DNA of 36,169 bases from Bacteroidota bacterium (GTDB lineage: Bacteria > Bacteroidota > Bacteroidia > Cytophagales > Cyclobacteriaceae): NCBI GenBank assembly GCA_023417065.1, contig JAEZGH010000059.1, positions 1 through 36,169 on the forward strand, in the 5' to 3' direction. The notes beneath the pieces were generated by a model. That model was not told the origin of the DNA. It did not search any database and saw nothing but the letters and a program-made list of their open reading frames with translations. This document shows, piece by piece, positions 18,282 through 26,051 of the stretch. A program made the position numbers and the translations under genes. Positions within the stretch are counted from its first letter, which is position 1, and each line of letters starts with the position of its first letter.

Positions 18282-18394
18282 AAGGACCAAAATAAATAAA
18301 AACGACTGGGGTTGTTGAGGGCTTGAATGAAAACGATTGAGCTTTATCTTGAAAATAATCAATTGTACATTGACATCACTATAAAAAGGAGATT

Positions 18395-19189
18395 ATGAAA
18401 ACAGACCTTAAGGATCGTGTGGCCATAGTGACCGGAGCCGGCCAGGGGATTGGTTTCGCCATCTGTCAGCAGCTGGCAGTGAATGGAGCCAAGGTCATCC
18501 TGAACGATATTGAAGAAGGTCTTGCGGAAGAAGCGGCGCGGAAGATCACAGCTGAACGAGGCATATGTATACCTGCAGCAGGAGATGCCAGCGATCCTGT
18601 TTTCATCCGGTCGCTGGTTCGCCAGGCTGTGCAGCAATTTGGCACGGTAAACATTGCAGTTGCCAATGCCGGAATTACCCTGTTCGGTGATTTCTTTGAA
18701 TACACCGTCGGCGATTTCCAGGCAGTTATGAAAACAAATCTCCAGGGAAGTTTCTTCCTCGCACAGGAGACGGCCCGCGTGATGCGGGAGCAGGGTGCAG
18801 GAGGTAGCATCCTTTTCATGTCGTCTGTGACGGGGCATCAGGCGCATAAGAACCTCGCTGCCTATGGGATGTCAAAGGCGGCACTTGAAATGCTTGCGAG
18901 AACACTGGTCATCGAACTGTCGCCGCATCGGATTACCGTAAATGCAGTAGCTCCAGGCGCAACGGCCAATGAACGAACGATGCATGACCCTGACTATAAA
19001 AAAACCTGGTCGCGGATTACACCACTGGGAAAAGCCGCCGTACCTGAAGACGTAGCAAATCTTGTCACGTTCCTGGTATCACCAGCGGCGTCGCACATAA
19101 CAGGGCAAACCATCGTCATCGACGGGGGGTGGTCGTGTATCAGTCCTTCTCCTTACGAAGAAGACCAGCCTAAATCGTCAGAACATTAA
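18395..19189 (+). CDS. SDR family NAD(P)-dependent oxidoreductase
   Basis: A 264-residue classical short-chain dehydrogenase. The cofactor motif TGAGQGIG is at 13-20 and NAG at 91-93. The catalytic residues are Ser144, Tyr157 and Lys161 in YGMSK. The C-terminal end GQTIVIDGGW is typical of the FabG/gluconate-5-dehydrogenase group. The substrate is not predictable. An AAGGAG Shine-Dalgarno-like sequence lies just upstream of the ATG, unusually clear for Bacteroidota. Its 3' end overlaps the convergent bshC gene by 20 bp. Confidence 0.92.
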   Translation: MKTDLKDRVAIVTGAGQGIGFAICQQLAVNGAKVILNDIEEGLAEEAARKITAERGICIPAAGDASDPVFIRSLVRQAVQQFGTVNIAVANAGITLFGDFFEYTVGDFQAVMKTNLQGSFFLAQETARVMREQGAGGSILFMSSVTGHQAHKNLAAYGMSKAALEMLARTLVIELSPHRITVNAVAPGATANERTMHDPDYKKTWSRITPLGKAAVPEDVANLVTFLVSPAASHITGQTIVIDGGWSCISPSPYEEDQPKSSEH

Positions 19190-20732
19190 AGTGGAAATCA
19201 AACGGGTCGAGCGCCTCGTAGAGTTTAGACAGGAAGTCAGGTTGCTGTTGCTGGAAATTGAGAAAGTTATCGGCGCGTTCCTGTAAACTGCCACCGGGGA
19301 AGAGATGGTCTTTGACAAACTCTATCTGTTTGAGCTTATCCGCGTGAAGTCGTTTCTCGGCACGCAACAGTTTTCTTTCAATACGTTCAAGACTGTTAAG
19401 TGCACGCTTACCTTCAGCGCCTACAAACGGAGATAGTGTTTTATCTACCTGCTCTGCGCGACTGCGAAGCTCATTGTAGATTTCGTTGATCTTATTGCGT
19501 TCAATTCCAACGGTAAGGTTACGCGGGGAGTTAGTGAGAACCCAATGATTGTATAAGTAGTTTTTCTCCTCAAAGACGTCTTTCACTCCAAGGCCGGTCT
19601 TGCCCAGCTTCCTGACCACTTCATGATCCATAACCATGGCAAAGTTTCGCGGCAGTAGTATAGGGAACGGAGTGCTGTGATTGTCGAACATCTGCTTCAG
19701 CTGAAGCCAGTAGATCATCTCCGCCGGTCCGCCAACATAGGCGAGGTTGGGAAGAATCAGTTCCTGGAATAATGGACGAAGGATAACATTCGGACTGAAC
19801 CTTTCGGGATGTTGTTCAATGAGGTTTTCCAGTTCTTCACGCGTGAAGACTATGTCTGTATCAACGACTTTAAATTCGTCTCCGGACTTTTCGATGCGTT
19901 GACGCAGACCATTGTCCAGGTAGAAGAAATTTATTTCACGACAGTATACCTGTGTCTTGTAGCCGAGGTCTTCGAGCGCGGAAGTGGTTTTGTCGACGCA
20001 TTCCTTGTTCACGCTGTTGAAGATATCCTCGCGAATCACATTACTGATGATTCGCTTAAGCGATGCATCATCGGGGTTAACAACAATAAGACCCTGATCG
20101 CCGAAGAGGGCATTTACGTAATAGCGCACTGCATCGGCCAGTGTACCCATTTTGGTATATGCCTCTCGAAATATGGTAATATCACCGGGAATCTCCTCCA
20201 TTAGTGTAGCCAGACCGTTGGGAGAGAACCTTCCTACGGCACCGGACTGCGAAGTGTTCCAGACGTATTTCTTCCCGTATAAACGAAAGTATTTTATCTC
20301 GTCGAAGTCGTGGTCTTCGGACGCCATCCAATACACGGGAATAAAATTGTATTCGGGATAACGTTTCTTCAGTTCGCGGGCTGCATTGATTACCGTAACG
20401 ATCTTGTAGACAAAGTACAACGGTCCGGTAAAGATGTTCAGCTGGTGCCCCGTCGTTATCGTAAATGTCTTTTGATCTGAAAGAAGTGCAATGTTTGTTT
20501 GTACCTGTTCCGTTGTGGCAAGGTCACCATACTGATTGCGAATTGCCTCATGCAGAACTCTCCGGGACTCGGAAGGGAAGGAACGTTGCTTTTCCTCAAT
20601 CTGTTCTTTGAAGTTTTCTACTGATGGGTATCGGTTGTAGAATCGCTTTAGTTTTTCTTTTTGTTCAATATAATCCAGGAAGAACTGACTGAAGGAACGT
20701 GTTTCGGAAAGTGGAAGTTTTTCAAGCTGCAT
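19170..20732 (-). CDS. bshC: Bacillithiol biosynthesis cysteine-adding enzyme BshC
   Basis: BshC adds cysteine to glucosaminyl malate, the last step of bacillithiol synthesis. The 520-residue length fits. TITTGHQLNIFTGPLYFVYK (about 91-110) is the family's conserved nucleotidyl-transferase-like core motif, followed by YWMASEDHDFDEIKYFRLYG. A coiled-coil stretch (about 420-480: RALNSLERIERKLLRAEKRL) matches the known dimer coiled coil. BshA and BshB are not in the window. The gene has 135 bp between its start and upstream sequence toward rimO's 3' end. Confidence 0.94.
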   Translation of the reverse strand: MQLEKLPLSETRSFSQFFLDYIEQKEKLKRFYNRYPSVENFKEQIEEKQRSFPSESRRVLHEAIRNQYGDLATTEQVQTNIALLSDQKTFTITTGHQLNIFTGPLYFVYKIVTVINAARELKKRYPEYNFIPVYWMASEDHDFDEIKYFRLYGKKYVWNTSQSGAVGRFSPNGLATLMEEIPGDITIFREAYTKMGTLADAVRYYVNALFGDQGLIVVNPDDASLKRIISNVIREDIFNSVNKECVDKTTSALEDLGYKTQVYCREINFFYLDNGLRQRIEKSGDEFKVVDTDIVFTREELENLIEQHPERFSPNVILRPLFQELILPNLAYVGGPAEMIYWLQLKQMFDNHSTPFPILLPRNFAMVMDHEVVRKLGKTGLGVKDVFEEKNYLYNHWVLTNSPRNLTVGIERNKINEIYNELRSRAEQVDKTLSPFVGAEGKRALNSLERIERKLLRAEKRLHADKLKQIEFVKDHLFPGGSLQERADNFLNFQQQQPDFLSKLYEALDPFDFHFNVLTI

Positions 20733-20858
20733 AAGAGCAACGTCTGGTTTGAAGGTGTTATCAGAAACGTAAATCGAATAACGGAAAATTAAACAATTTA
20801 GTTATCAAACCACATCTCAAAATGGATGAACGGAATGCGGTGGCATCTTTAACAATCT

Positions 20859-20882
20859 GTTAACAAGTCACGGGTTGTTAAC
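20859..20882. repeat. 8-bp inverted repeat spanning the rimO stop codon
   Basis: GTTAACAA and TTGTTAAC form perfect arms around an 8-nt loop that contains the rimO TGA. There is no T run after it, so it is not a standard terminator. A third TTGTTAA copy follows on the minus strand. Confidence 0.4.
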
Positions 20883-22186
20883 CAGCACACCTGACAGGTC
20901 AAACTCTGTTGCGCTTTCAATCTTCACGTCAACAAAATCACCTGTACGGAGGTACTCAGCGGGACTGTTTACCAGCACTTCATTATCCACTTCAGGAGAA
21001 TCGAATTCTGTTCTGCCAATATATTGTCCGCCTTCCTTGCGGTCGATAAGAACCTTAAATGTCTTACCTATTTTTTGCTGGTTCAACTCGAGGGAGATCC
21101 CCTGTTGAATTTCCATCACACGCTCAAGCCGTTCCTGCTTTTCCTCTTCGGAAATAGTATCCGGCATTGTGTACGCGTGTGTGTTCTCTTCGTGGCTATA
21201 GGTAAATACGCCAAGGCGTTCGAATCTGGATTTTTCAACGAAGTCGAGAAGGTTCTCAAAATTCTCCGGTGTTTCTCCGGGATGTCCGACGATCATGGTT
21301 GTACGAATAGCAATGCCCGGGACTTTTGTGCGTATCGTTTCTAACAATTGTTCGGTCTTCTCGCGCGTAGTTCCCCTGCGCATTAGTTGCAGCATTTCAG
21401 TTGAGCCGTGCTGAAGCGGAATATCAAGATACTTGCAGATATTGGGACGTTCAGCCATGATGTCGAGAACATCAAGCGGGAATCCGGCAGGGAACGCATA
21501 GTGAAGCCGAATCCAATCAATGCCCTCCACATCAGACAAAGCCCGCATAAGGTCAGCGAGCCTGCGTTTTTTATATAGATCCAGTCCGTAGTAAGTAGAA
21601 TCCTGAGCGATCAGGAGCAGCTCACGCGTTCCGGCCTTTGCCAGGTTCTTCGCTTCCGTTACAAGTTCCTCTATCGGCCGCGACACATGCCGCCGCGCAT
21701 TAGTGGAATCGCACAAAACGAACAGGGGCGATCACAGCCTTCTGAAATTTTCAGGTATGCGTAGTGACCGGGATTTGTGAGAATACGTTCGCCGACAAGT
21801 TCCTGCTTATAATCCGCCCGGAATGTTTTCAGGATTCGCGACAGATCGCGTGTACCGAACCACGCGTCCACTTCGGGAATTTCGTTCTCCAGATCCTTGC
21901 TATAGCGCTGAGAAAGGCAGCCCGTCACGTAAACCTTGTCAACGATGCCTTCCTGCTTGGCGTCTACGTACCTGAGGATGGTATCAATGGATTCCTGTTT
22001 GGCGTTATCGATAAATCCACATGTATTGATAATGACGACGTTAGAGTCGTCGGTTTGCTGTTCGTGGGCGGCGTCGATGCCGTTCCCGCGCAATTGTGTT
22101 AAAAGTACTTCAGAATCAACCTGATTTTTCGAACATCCCAGCGTGACAATATTAACCTTCGTGTTACGGTTACCCTTCGTTTTCAA
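20868..22186 (-). pseudogene. rimO: Ribosomal protein S12 methylthiotransferase RimO, interrupted by a frameshift
   Basis: RimO is a radical-SAM enzyme that methylthiolates Asp88 of ribosomal protein S12. The first frame carries NIVTLGCSKNQVDSE, NTCGFIDNAKQES, VTGCLSQRYSKDL and the radical-SAM cluster motif CDRPCSFCAIPLMRG. It then runs into a stop. The second frame resumes exactly where expected with HVSRPIEELVTEAKNLAKAG and continues through the TRAM domain to the end. Adding one base at about 21,689-21,697 (in GCGCGGCGGCATG) restores a normal protein of about 440 residues. I prefer the TTG at 22186 as start; the ATG at 22219 overlaps a TATTTTTG promoter-like element. It is either a real mutation or a sequence error. 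Confidence 0.9.
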
Positions 22187-22237
22187 GATATTGGCCCTCT
22201 TTAAGTGGCAAAAATACAAAAATAAGTCGGTACGGAA

Positions 22238-22267
22238 TTTGGGCTTGCCAGCGTTAAACTATCTTTA
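22238..22267 (+). promoter_or_regulatory. Candidate promoter of the DUF6452/DUF6048 pair
   Basis: TTTG at 22238-22241 is followed after 18 nt by TATCTTTA, one base from the TAnnTTTG consensus. The leader before the GTG at 22286 would be about 10-15 nt. Motif match only. Confidence 0.3.
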
Positions 22268-22285
22268 CAGCCGCAAATTCAAACC

Positions 22286-23578
22286 GTGAAGAAGACAAGT
22301 TGGTTCCTGTTTTTTGTTGTTTTCGCCGTCTCGTGCCTTGATGAGCCCGAGTGTTATTTGCTCAATAATGACTGGGTTGGCGTCTATTTCCGGGTTATGG
22401 GTTCGAATCAGCTCGATACCGCAAACGTCACAACACTCTTGATTAATGGAAGAGCTCCGCTGATCACCGAAGAACTTCCCTGGCAAGGACTCGCTGACAA
22501 TTACATGACAGGATTTGCCGTTCCACTGGATTATTTTAAAACCCAGACGCGTTTTGATCTGGAAGTCAACGGCAGGGCGGCACACCTCGTCCCGGAATAT
22601 CAGGTACAGACACAATATGTCTCCGAGGAATGCGGCCCCAGATACGTTTTGTCAAACCTTCAGGTCGATCAGGATCACCATGGATTTGATTCCATTCGCG
22701 TCGTCAATACAACCCCCAATCGCGACAATACGGGGCGTCATATTGAAATATTCAGATGCCCGGTCACAGATACGATGCTGGTAACGTTTTATCAGCTGCT
22801 GCTGCCAGCAACCAATCAATCGGCGTCTAACCGTAGCCGCGCCGTTAGCAGGGACCTGGCGGGAGTCACTGTCAATGATGCTGCTACATTGTATGCTGGT
22901 GACCGTCGGGCAACGCTTCGTCTACCGGTATCATTGACCAGCAATTCAACAACTTACGAGTTCACGTTCCCTGATGATCCACAGGTGCGAAACCTGCAGG
23001 TCAATTATACAACTACAACCGTGACTCGCTACAGACAATGTGGTGAACAGACGTTTGTGACAGATCTGCTGGTGAACAGAGATCTTCATAATTTCGACTC
23101 CGTGAGTATTGCCATCGGCGCCGATGAATTTCCTAACCGCACTCTCACAGATCCGTATTCGCGGAACGTAAACATATACCGATGCCCGCCCACGAATATC
23201 ATTCAGCTTGCGTTTCGAAGAATCCCTGAAGGCAGCACTACGCCACAAAACGTACGACTTGAAATTGAAAGGATCACAACTGATTATTCAGAAGCCGTGT
23301 TCTATGAAGACACCACAGCCAACGTGGTGCAACTGCCGCTGAACCTCGATGCTAACTCGACAACCTTTGCGATAGAACTGGCAGACAGGACAGAGACGAT
23401 CACCGTAAACTATACCGTTGGTCCTCCTCCTTTGAGTCTGTTCCGCGGAGAGGCGTGTCGCGACATCCGGGTTGTTTCAAACATTACCGTCGCGGCTTCA
23501 ACCACAACACCTACCGAAGTTGCCAATGCTTCCGTATTTTTCCCACCTGTAACCAACGTCAATGTCCAGGTACCCTAA
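22286..23578 (+). CDS. Lipoprotein with three DUF6452-like repeats
   Basis: A 430-residue exported protein starting at GTG. Residues 1-17 form a signal peptide with lipobox FAVSC, so Cys17 is probably lipidated. The body is beta-rich and seems to consist of three copies of one unit (about 28-148, 153-290 and 295-428). Each has a strand such as IEIFRCP or VNIYRCP, an LPVSLTSNSTTYEF-type strand, an NYT turn and an ECG/QCG/EAC cysteine block. DUF6452 proteins usually have only one such unit. The function is unknown. It overlaps the following DUF6048 gene by 17 bp, the known partner family. Confidence 0.7.
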   Translation: MKKTSWFLFFVVFAVSCLDEPECYLLNNDWVGVYFRVMGSNQLDTANVTTLLINGRAPLITEELPWQGLADNYMTGFAVPLDYFKTQTRFDLEVNGRAAHLVPEYQVQTQYVSEECGPRYVLSNLQVDQDHHGFDSIRVVNTTPNRDNTGRHIEIFRCPVTDTMLVTFYQLLLPATNQSASNRSRAVSRDLAGVTVNDAATLYAGDRRATLRLPVSLTSNSTTYEFTFPDDPQVRNLQVNYTTTTVTRYRQCGEQTFVTDLLVNRDLHNFDSVSIAIGADEFPNRTLTDPYSRNVNIYRCPPTNIIQLAFRRIPEGSTTPQNVRLEIERITTDYSEAVFYEDTTANVVQLPLNLDANSTTFAIELADRTETITVNYTVGPPPLSLFRGEACRDIRVVSNITVAASTTTPTEVANASVFFPPVTNVNVQVP

Positions 23579-24269
23579 AGTATACGCCGTACTCTTGCTG
23601 GTTTACCTGCCTTTCGTCGCGTGGGCACAGGAAGATTCCTTGTCGTGGAAGGAACGCCATCTGCCTACGGGACTTCGCATAGGAACCGATGCTATCGCTA
23701 TCGCACGGGGTATGTATTCCGATAACTTCAAGGGATGGGAAGTAAATGCTGATGTGGATTTTCACCGGTTTTTCCTCGCGATGGACTACGGCAACTGGAG
23801 TCTGGACTATCCAAATGACTCGGTCAGTTACTCAAACAGCGGCAAGTACTGGCGCGTGGGAGCTGATGTGAACTTTCTTACGAAGGATGAGGAACGCAAC
23901 ATGTTTTTCGTCGGATTACGCTATGGCCGAAGCCGGTTTGATGAAACGTTCAGGGTATTCGACGGGGATCCTGCATGGGGTGAAAACGACCGGTTCGACA
24001 ACCCTTACCTGAACACCAATGTACCTGCGCGATGGTTCGAACTCACCACGGGTATTAAAGTAAAGATGCTTTCGTGGTTCTGGATGGGATACACTGCGCG
24101 CTTCAAATTCGGACTGAAAACCGGCAGCACTCCTGAAATGTTGCCCTATGATATTCCCGGCTACGGAAAAACGCATAAGGAGACTACCTGGGGTTTTAAC
24201 TATAACCTGATGTTCCGGATTCCATTCCGGCCACATCCACCCCTTCCGCCTTCTAAAAAGAAAAAGTAA
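23562..24269 (+). CDS. DUF6048 family outer membrane protein
   Basis: A 235-residue protein with a signal peptide (about 1-22, ending FVAWAQ). RHLPTGLRIGTDAIAIARG, WEVNADVDFHRFFLAMDYG and FFVGLRYGRSRF are alternating beta strands of a small outer-membrane barrel, as in DUF6048. The C-terminus ends in a proline and lysine-rich tail (PHPPLPPSKKKK), odd for a barrel, where the last strand usually ends the protein. The start lies inside the upstream lipoprotein gene. The stop codon abuts the stop of the convergent ftsY gene. Confidence 0.75.
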   Translation: MSRYPKVYAVLLLVYLPFVAWAQEDSLSWKERHLPTGLRIGTDAIAIARGMYSDNFKGWEVNADVDFHRFFLAMDYGNWSLDYPNDSVSYSNSGKYWRVGADVNFLTKDEERNMFFVGLRYGRSRFDETFRVFDGDPAWGENDRFDNPYLNTNVPARWFELTTGIKVKMLSWFWMGYTARFKFGLKTGSTPEMLPYDIPGYGKTHKETTWGFNYNLMFRIPFRPHPPLPPSKKKK

Positions 24270-24278
24270 TTACTTTTT
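24261..24278. repeat. 18-bp palindrome made of two back-to-back stop codons
   Basis: AAAAAGTAATTACTTTTT is a perfect palindrome whose centre is the TAA of DUF6048 and the TAA of ftsY on the other strand. Lysine codons on both sides create the arms. It probably arises from two lysine-rich C-termini but may act as a weak bidirectional transcription end. Confidence 0.5.
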
Positions 24279-25217
24279 GAACAATGAGTCGACGAACTCG
24301 ACTTTGTTGAAGATCTGGAGATCATCAGCCTTTTCACCGACGCCAATATATTTCACGGGGATCTTGAACTCGTCGCTGATGCCGATGACGACGCCACCTT
24401 TGGCTGTGCCGTCGAGTTTTGTAATGGCCAGCGAGGTGACTTCCGTAGCTTTGGTGAATTCGCGCGCCTGAATTACGGCGTTTTGGCCCGTGCTGCCATC
24501 GAGTACGAGTAACACCTCATGTGGCGCATCGGGAATTACCTTCTGCATAACGCGTTTGATTTTCGAAAGCTCGGCCATCAGGTTTACCTTGGTGTGTAAC
24601 CGTCCCGCAGTATCGATGATGACGATGTCGGCCTGTTGATCAACCCCTTCTTTGACGGCGTCGAAGGCAACTGCCGATGGATCGGTGTTCATTCCTTTTG
24701 CAACAACGGGTACACCAACACGCTGACCCCATAATTTCAGCTGGTCAACCGCGGCGGCGCGGAATGTATCAGCGGCACCCAGGAGAACCTTCTTGCCACG
24801 GCTGTTGAACTGCGAGGCGAGTTTTCCAATGGTTGTCGTCTTTCCAACACCGTTTACGCCGACGACCATGATCACGTAAGGCTTTTTCCCTGCGGGGATT
24901 TCAAAATCGCGGAGTTCTTCCGTGTTTGTTTCTGCCAGCAGAGCCGCGACTTCTTCCTTCAGGATTTTGTCGAGTTCAGCTGTGCTGAGGTATTTGTCAC
25001 GGGCAACGCGTTCCTGGATGCGTTCGATGATTTTTAGCGTTGTCTCTACTCCGACATCCGACGTCACCAGGATTTCTTCGAGGTTGTCGAGAACCTCATC
25101 GTCGACGGTGGATTTGCCGACCAGGGCTTTGCCGAGTTTGGAAAAGAAGCTTTCCTTGGACTTTTCGAGTCCTTTGTCGAGTGTCTCTTTTTTCTCTTTG
25201 GAAAACCATCCGAACAT
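24270..25217 (-). CDS. ftsY: Signal recognition particle receptor FtsY
   Basis: FtsY is the SRP receptor GTPase that brings ribosome-nascent chain complexes to the Sec translocon. The 315-residue protein has the short N-terminus common in Bacteroidota (MFGWFSKEKKETLDKGLEKS) and the four-helix N domain. The G domain has the P loop GVNGVGKTTTIGKLA (about 119-133), the DTAGRLHTKVNLMAEL block and TKLDGTAKGG. It lies downstream of DUF4295, but a terminator hairpin separates the two, so it probably has its own promoter in the 87-bp gap. Confidence 0.96.
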   Translation of the reverse strand: MFGWFSKEKKETLDKGLEKSKESFFSKLGKALVGKSTVDDEVLDNLEEILVTSDVGVETTLKIIERIQERVARDKYLSTAELDKILKEEVAALLAETNTEELRDFEIPAGKKPYVIMVVGVNGVGKTTTIGKLASQFNSRGKKVLLGAADTFRAAAVDQLKLWGQRVGVPVVAKGMNTDPSAVAFDAVKEGVDQQADIVIIDTAGRLHTKVNLMAELSKIKRVMQKVIPDAPHEVLLVLDGSTGQNAVIQAREFTKATEVTSLAITKLDGTAKGGVVIGISDEFKIPVKYIGVGEKADDLQIFNKVEFVDSLFKK

Positions 25218-25304
25218 AGGCGTAGATCTTAATTCATTTATCGACTAAAATTTGATTCCGCGACTGTTGGCGAAGTGCTGATCGGCGGACAGTAGACAAA
25301 AAAA

Positions 25305-25336
25305 TAAAAAAGGCCTCGGATTTCGAGACCTTTTTA
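25305..25336 (-). terminator. Terminator after rpmB-rpmG-DUF4295
   Basis: On the minus strand AAAAAGGTCTCG pairs with CGAGGCCTTTTTT (one G-T pair) across a 4-nt loop, followed by a T-rich tract. It lies about 20 nt past the DUF4295 stop. Confidence 0.8.
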
Positions 25337-25356
25337 AAATTTCTTTGGCAACCTGC

Positions 25357-25512
25357 TTATTTTTTCGCAAGTGTCTCTTTCACGAGATCAGCGGGAACGA
25401 TTTCTTCTTTGAAGGTGTAAGCACCTGTCTTGTCAGACTTCACCGCGCGGATAACTTTCGCAAAGCTCTTTCCGTCGGCTTTCTTCAGGGTAGCAACTAC
25501 TTTCTTTGCCAT
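25357..25512 (-). CDS. DUF4295 family small protein
   Basis: A 51-residue basic protein translated by hand from the ATG at 25512: MAKKVVATLKKADGKSFAKV followed by IRAVKSDKTGAYTFKEEIV and PADLVKETLAKK. The family DUF4295 is specific to Bacteroidota and lies directly after rpmG. It is thought to be associated with the ribosome because of this place and its basic composition; that role is inference. It starts 2 nt after the rpmG stop. Confidence 0.9.
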   Translation of the reverse strand: MAKKVVATLKKADGKSFAKVIRAVKSDKTGAYTFKEEIVPADLVKETLAKK

Positions 25513-25514
25513 GG

Positions 25515-25697
25515 TTATTTAATTTCTTTGTGTACCGTTACTTTCTTCAGAATCGGATTATACTTCTTCAGTTCGAGCCTTTCAGTAGTATTCTTACGAT
25601 TCTTGGTAGTGATATAGCGGCTCATGCCTGGCATCCCGGATGCTTTGTGCTCGGTGCACTCCATGATCACCTGAATCCTGTTACCTTTCTTTGCCAT
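25515..25697 (-). CDS. rpmG: 50S ribosomal protein L33
   Basis: A 60-residue L33. MAKKGNRIQVIMECTEHKA, the RYITTKNRKNTTERLELKKY core and the NPILKKVTVHKEIK end are typical. It has one Cys rather than the CxxC pairs of zinc-binding L33, so it is the zinc-independent form. It lies 24 nt after rpmB and 2 nt before DUF4295. Confidence 0.96.
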   Translation of the reverse strand: MAKKGNRIQVIMECTEHKASGMPGMSRYITTKNRKNTTERLELKKYNPILKKVTVHKEIK

Positions 25698-25721
25698 TTC
25701 TTTTTCTTTATCGGTTGACCC

Positions 25722-25961
25722 TTATAGTACGAGGTTTCCGTTAGCTTTCGCTTCCTTCAAAACAGCGGTAATACCGTTCTTGTTGATGGTTTTGATTGCT
25801 TTGGCTGAAACCTTCAGTGTAATCCACTTATTTTCTTCCGGAATGAAGAAACGCTTCTTCTGCAGGTTGGGCAAGAAACGACGTTTCGTCTTGTTATTCG
25901 CATGGGAAACGTTATTTCCTACTTGTGGTCTCTTTCCGGTAATTTGACAAACTCGTGCCAT
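25722..25961 (-). CDS. rpmB: 50S ribosomal protein L28
   Basis: A 79-residue L28 from the ATG at 25961: MARVCQITGKRPQVGNNVSH, then NKTKRRFLPNLQKKRFF and WITLKVSAKAIKTINKNGI. The open frame reaches further upstream, but the family begins at MARVC. It is the first gene of the rpmB-rpmG-DUF4295 operon, with a candidate promoter upstream. Confidence 0.96.
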   Translation of the reverse strand: MARVCQITGKRPQVGNNVSHANNKTKRRFLPNLQKKRFFIPEENKWITLKVSAKAIKTINKNGITAVLKEAKANGNLVL

Positions 25962-26000
25962 ATCTGCTCTTTTAAAATTACCCCTTTTGAAAAGGGATTG

Positions 26001-26033
26001 CAAATATCGGAAAAAGCAGGACAAATATCCAAA
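26001..26033 (-). promoter_or_regulatory. Candidate promoter of rpmB-rpmG-DUF4295
   Basis: On the minus strand TTTG, 21 nt spacer and GATATTTG, one base from TAnnTTTG. The short leader then contains CCCTTTTCAAAAGGG, a 15-nt palindrome (25982-25996), near the expected start of transcription. Confidence 0.35.
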
Positions 26034-26051
26034 GTCCGCCAGAAATATTCC

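Noticed and set aside
18371..18390. TTGACA and TATAAA before the SDR gene as a sigma70 promoter
   Set aside because: The spacing is only about six bases, and this phylum does not use that consensus for its main sigma factor.
21671..21716. Programmed frameshift in rimO
   Set aside because: No slippery heptamer or downstream stem-loop is evident, and RimO is not known to use one.
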